From contig NZ_CP101527.1 of the NCBI RefSeq assembly GCF_026427595.1, positions 629,001-693,000 of the forward strand: a stretch of 64,000 nt of DNA, read 5' to 3'. Position numbers and translations under genes: made by a program. Origin of the DNA: Alkalimarinus sediminis (GTDB lineage: Bacteria > Pseudomonadota > Gammaproteobacteria > Pseudomonadales > Oleiphilaceae). Shown here piece by piece: positions 63,224-64,000 of this stretch. The notes under the pieces are model-generated. The model made no database searches. It saw only the letters and a list, made by a program, of their open reading frames with translations, and was not told where the DNA came from. Each line of letters begins with the position of its first letter. The stretch's first letter is position 1.

Positions 63224-64000
63224 ATGAAGTGGAAGGCAATTCGTTTTTTTAGTAAAAATCGAGAAGAGAGATCATCGAATGATCTCCCTGAGATGACCCT
63301 CTCAACCAAAGCGTACCAATCACTCTTTAAGCAGCAGATCAAGGCACTGAGTGAAACCTTTGGCGAGCAAAAAATAGCCTGCTTATTTAAGCAACCTTTG
63401 CATAAAAAAACAGTCTACTGTGTTTTAGAGTCTCCTCATGCCAACCTTACCGCACTGAGTGGTCATGCTTTGGCTGATGTAACCCCTCGAGTTAAAGGGC
63501 AGGTTACCCCCTCTCAAGATGGTTTAAATAGCTCAAGCTTTCCATACAGCCGATATACATTACCCTCATGGCATAGTGATGGTTCATCGCTCTACATGTC
63601 TCTGCACTTTGAAAATGAGGTCTACACCTCTAACTATTCATTTGAAGATACACTCCTACCGTTAATGGATACATTGCTCCCACCGATGGATTCACTGCGC
63701 GGCAGGCACCGAAATCAGTGTTTGGGCGGTATTATTATTTACCTTCATCGGCATGACCTTATTTCAGAAAGTGCACCGGCTTGGTTAAGCAAAATGGCTT
63801 CGTTTGTCGGGCAAGCATCTTTAAAAGCAAAACAGAAACTGCCGGTTTATATCGTATTAGAAGGCGTCGGCAGCAGTGAAACAATCACATTTGATAACGC
63901 ATCATCGAATAGCTTAACAATGCCTATCGGTATGTTCAGGGATGATGAGACCGTATCTGCTGAACAATTTGGACAATGGTTTTCTCAGGCCCAAGGCGAA
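63224..64000 (+). CDS. TssM (IcmF)-like protein, 5' part, with degenerate P-loop
   Basis: The frame is open from the ATG at 63224 to the end of the window (259 codons, no stop). Position after tssL and the segment LGGIIIYLHRHDLISESAPAWLSKMASFVG followed by KQKLPVYIVLEGVGS match the G-domain part of TssM, where NGVLLTLS...LPVYLLFTKCD is usual. The place of the Walker A motif is occupied by CVLESPHANLTALSG, which lacks GxxxxGK. The two or three N-terminal membrane segments of TssM are absent; the protein begins with basic MKWKAIRFFSKNREERSS. It is either a divergent TssM or a separate TssM-like protein ahead of the true one. The rest of the gene is needed to decide. Confidence 0.7.
   Translation, partial: MKWKAIRFFSKNREERSSNDLPEMTLSTKAYQSLFKQQIKALSETFGEQKIACLFKQPLHKKTVYCVLESPHANLTALSGHALADVTPRVKGQVTPSQDGLNSSSFPYSRYTLPSWHSDGSSLYMSLHFENEVYTSNYSFEDTLLPLMDTLLPPMDSLRGRHRNQCLGGIIIYLHRHDLISESAPAWLSKMASFVGQASLKAKQKLPVYIVLEGVGSSETITFDNASSNSLTMPIGMFRDDETVSAEQFGQWFSQAQGE

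Overview
This window is chromosomal DNA of a marine-type gammaproteobacterium. The supporting markers are PlsB, TsaB, UppP, RsmJ, an ImuA-ImuB-DnaE2 mutasome, a CrbS/MxtR-like acetate sensor and a fatty acyl-CoA reductase of the kind used by wax-ester-storing hydrocarbon degraders such as Marinobacter. The base composition looks only moderately GC, lower than typical Marinobacter, so an Oleiphilus-like or other oil-degrading relative is plausible. This placement is inference; there are no rRNA or tRNA genes here to confirm it.

Layout. 1-7.1 kb holds housekeeping genes: adk, tsaB, uppP, a small unknown gene, rsmJ and, on the minus strand, plsB. They are interspersed with copies of a palindromic element that have tandem repeats grown at their edges. 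7.9-13.3 kb holds a Gld-type ABC exporter (ATPase, permease, GldG-like protein), murI and a solute-binding lipoprotein. 13.4-15.2 kb is a two-gene minus-strand unit of a DUF2156 acyltransferase-like protein and a SAM methyltransferase. 15.7-22.4 kb is regulatory: a REC-PAS-GGDEF-EAL protein, an HDOD-GAF-histidine kinase, and a divergent MinD/FlhG-like ATPase with a long C-terminal extension. 22.6-29.6 kb is carbon metabolism: an alpha/beta hydrolase, the fatty acyl-CoA reductase, acs, an acs-linked LuxR-type response regulator and a diguanylate cyclase. 29.9-36.8 kb is a LysR-controlled operon: ACAD10/11-type acyl-CoA dehydrogenase, SDR, ACAD10/11-type kinase, histidine phosphatase, second SDR and a saccharopine-dehydrogenase-like reductase. 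36.9-42.3 kb is the SOS mutasome. 42.4-54.8 kb combines a GAF-PAS-GGDEF-EAL protein with the acetate transport and sensing locus: SSS-histidine kinase hybrid, DUF4212 subunit, symporter, DEDDh exonuclease and cNMP/CBS/DUF294 protein. ElaA-like and TRIC-like genes lie inside that locus. 55-58.6 kb holds an Smr protein, an exosortase-associated acyltransferase and mtnBDC. From 58.7 kb to the window end a type VI secretion cluster begins: tagH, tssJ, tssK, tssL and a truncated tssM-like gene.

How the parts work together. Acs, the adjacent response regulator, the SSS-kinase and the DUF4212/symporter pair together look like a CrbSR (MxtR/ErdR) acetate switch split over two loci about 17-20 kb apart. 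The fatty acyl-CoA reductase and the ACAD/kinase operon point to a lipid-centred metabolism. Three GGDEF proteins and the HDOD kinase suggest heavy cyclic-di-GMP signalling.

The most unusual signals are these. The TssM-like protein has a degenerate P-loop and no N-terminal membrane anchor in the visible part. The TssL N-terminal extension carries two evenly spaced ExTVV motifs beside an FHA protein. The ACAD10/11 module occurs in split form with a phosphatase. The palindromic elements appear to seed tandem arrays at their borders. An AAAAAAAC repeat tract lies just upstream of the DUF2156 gene.
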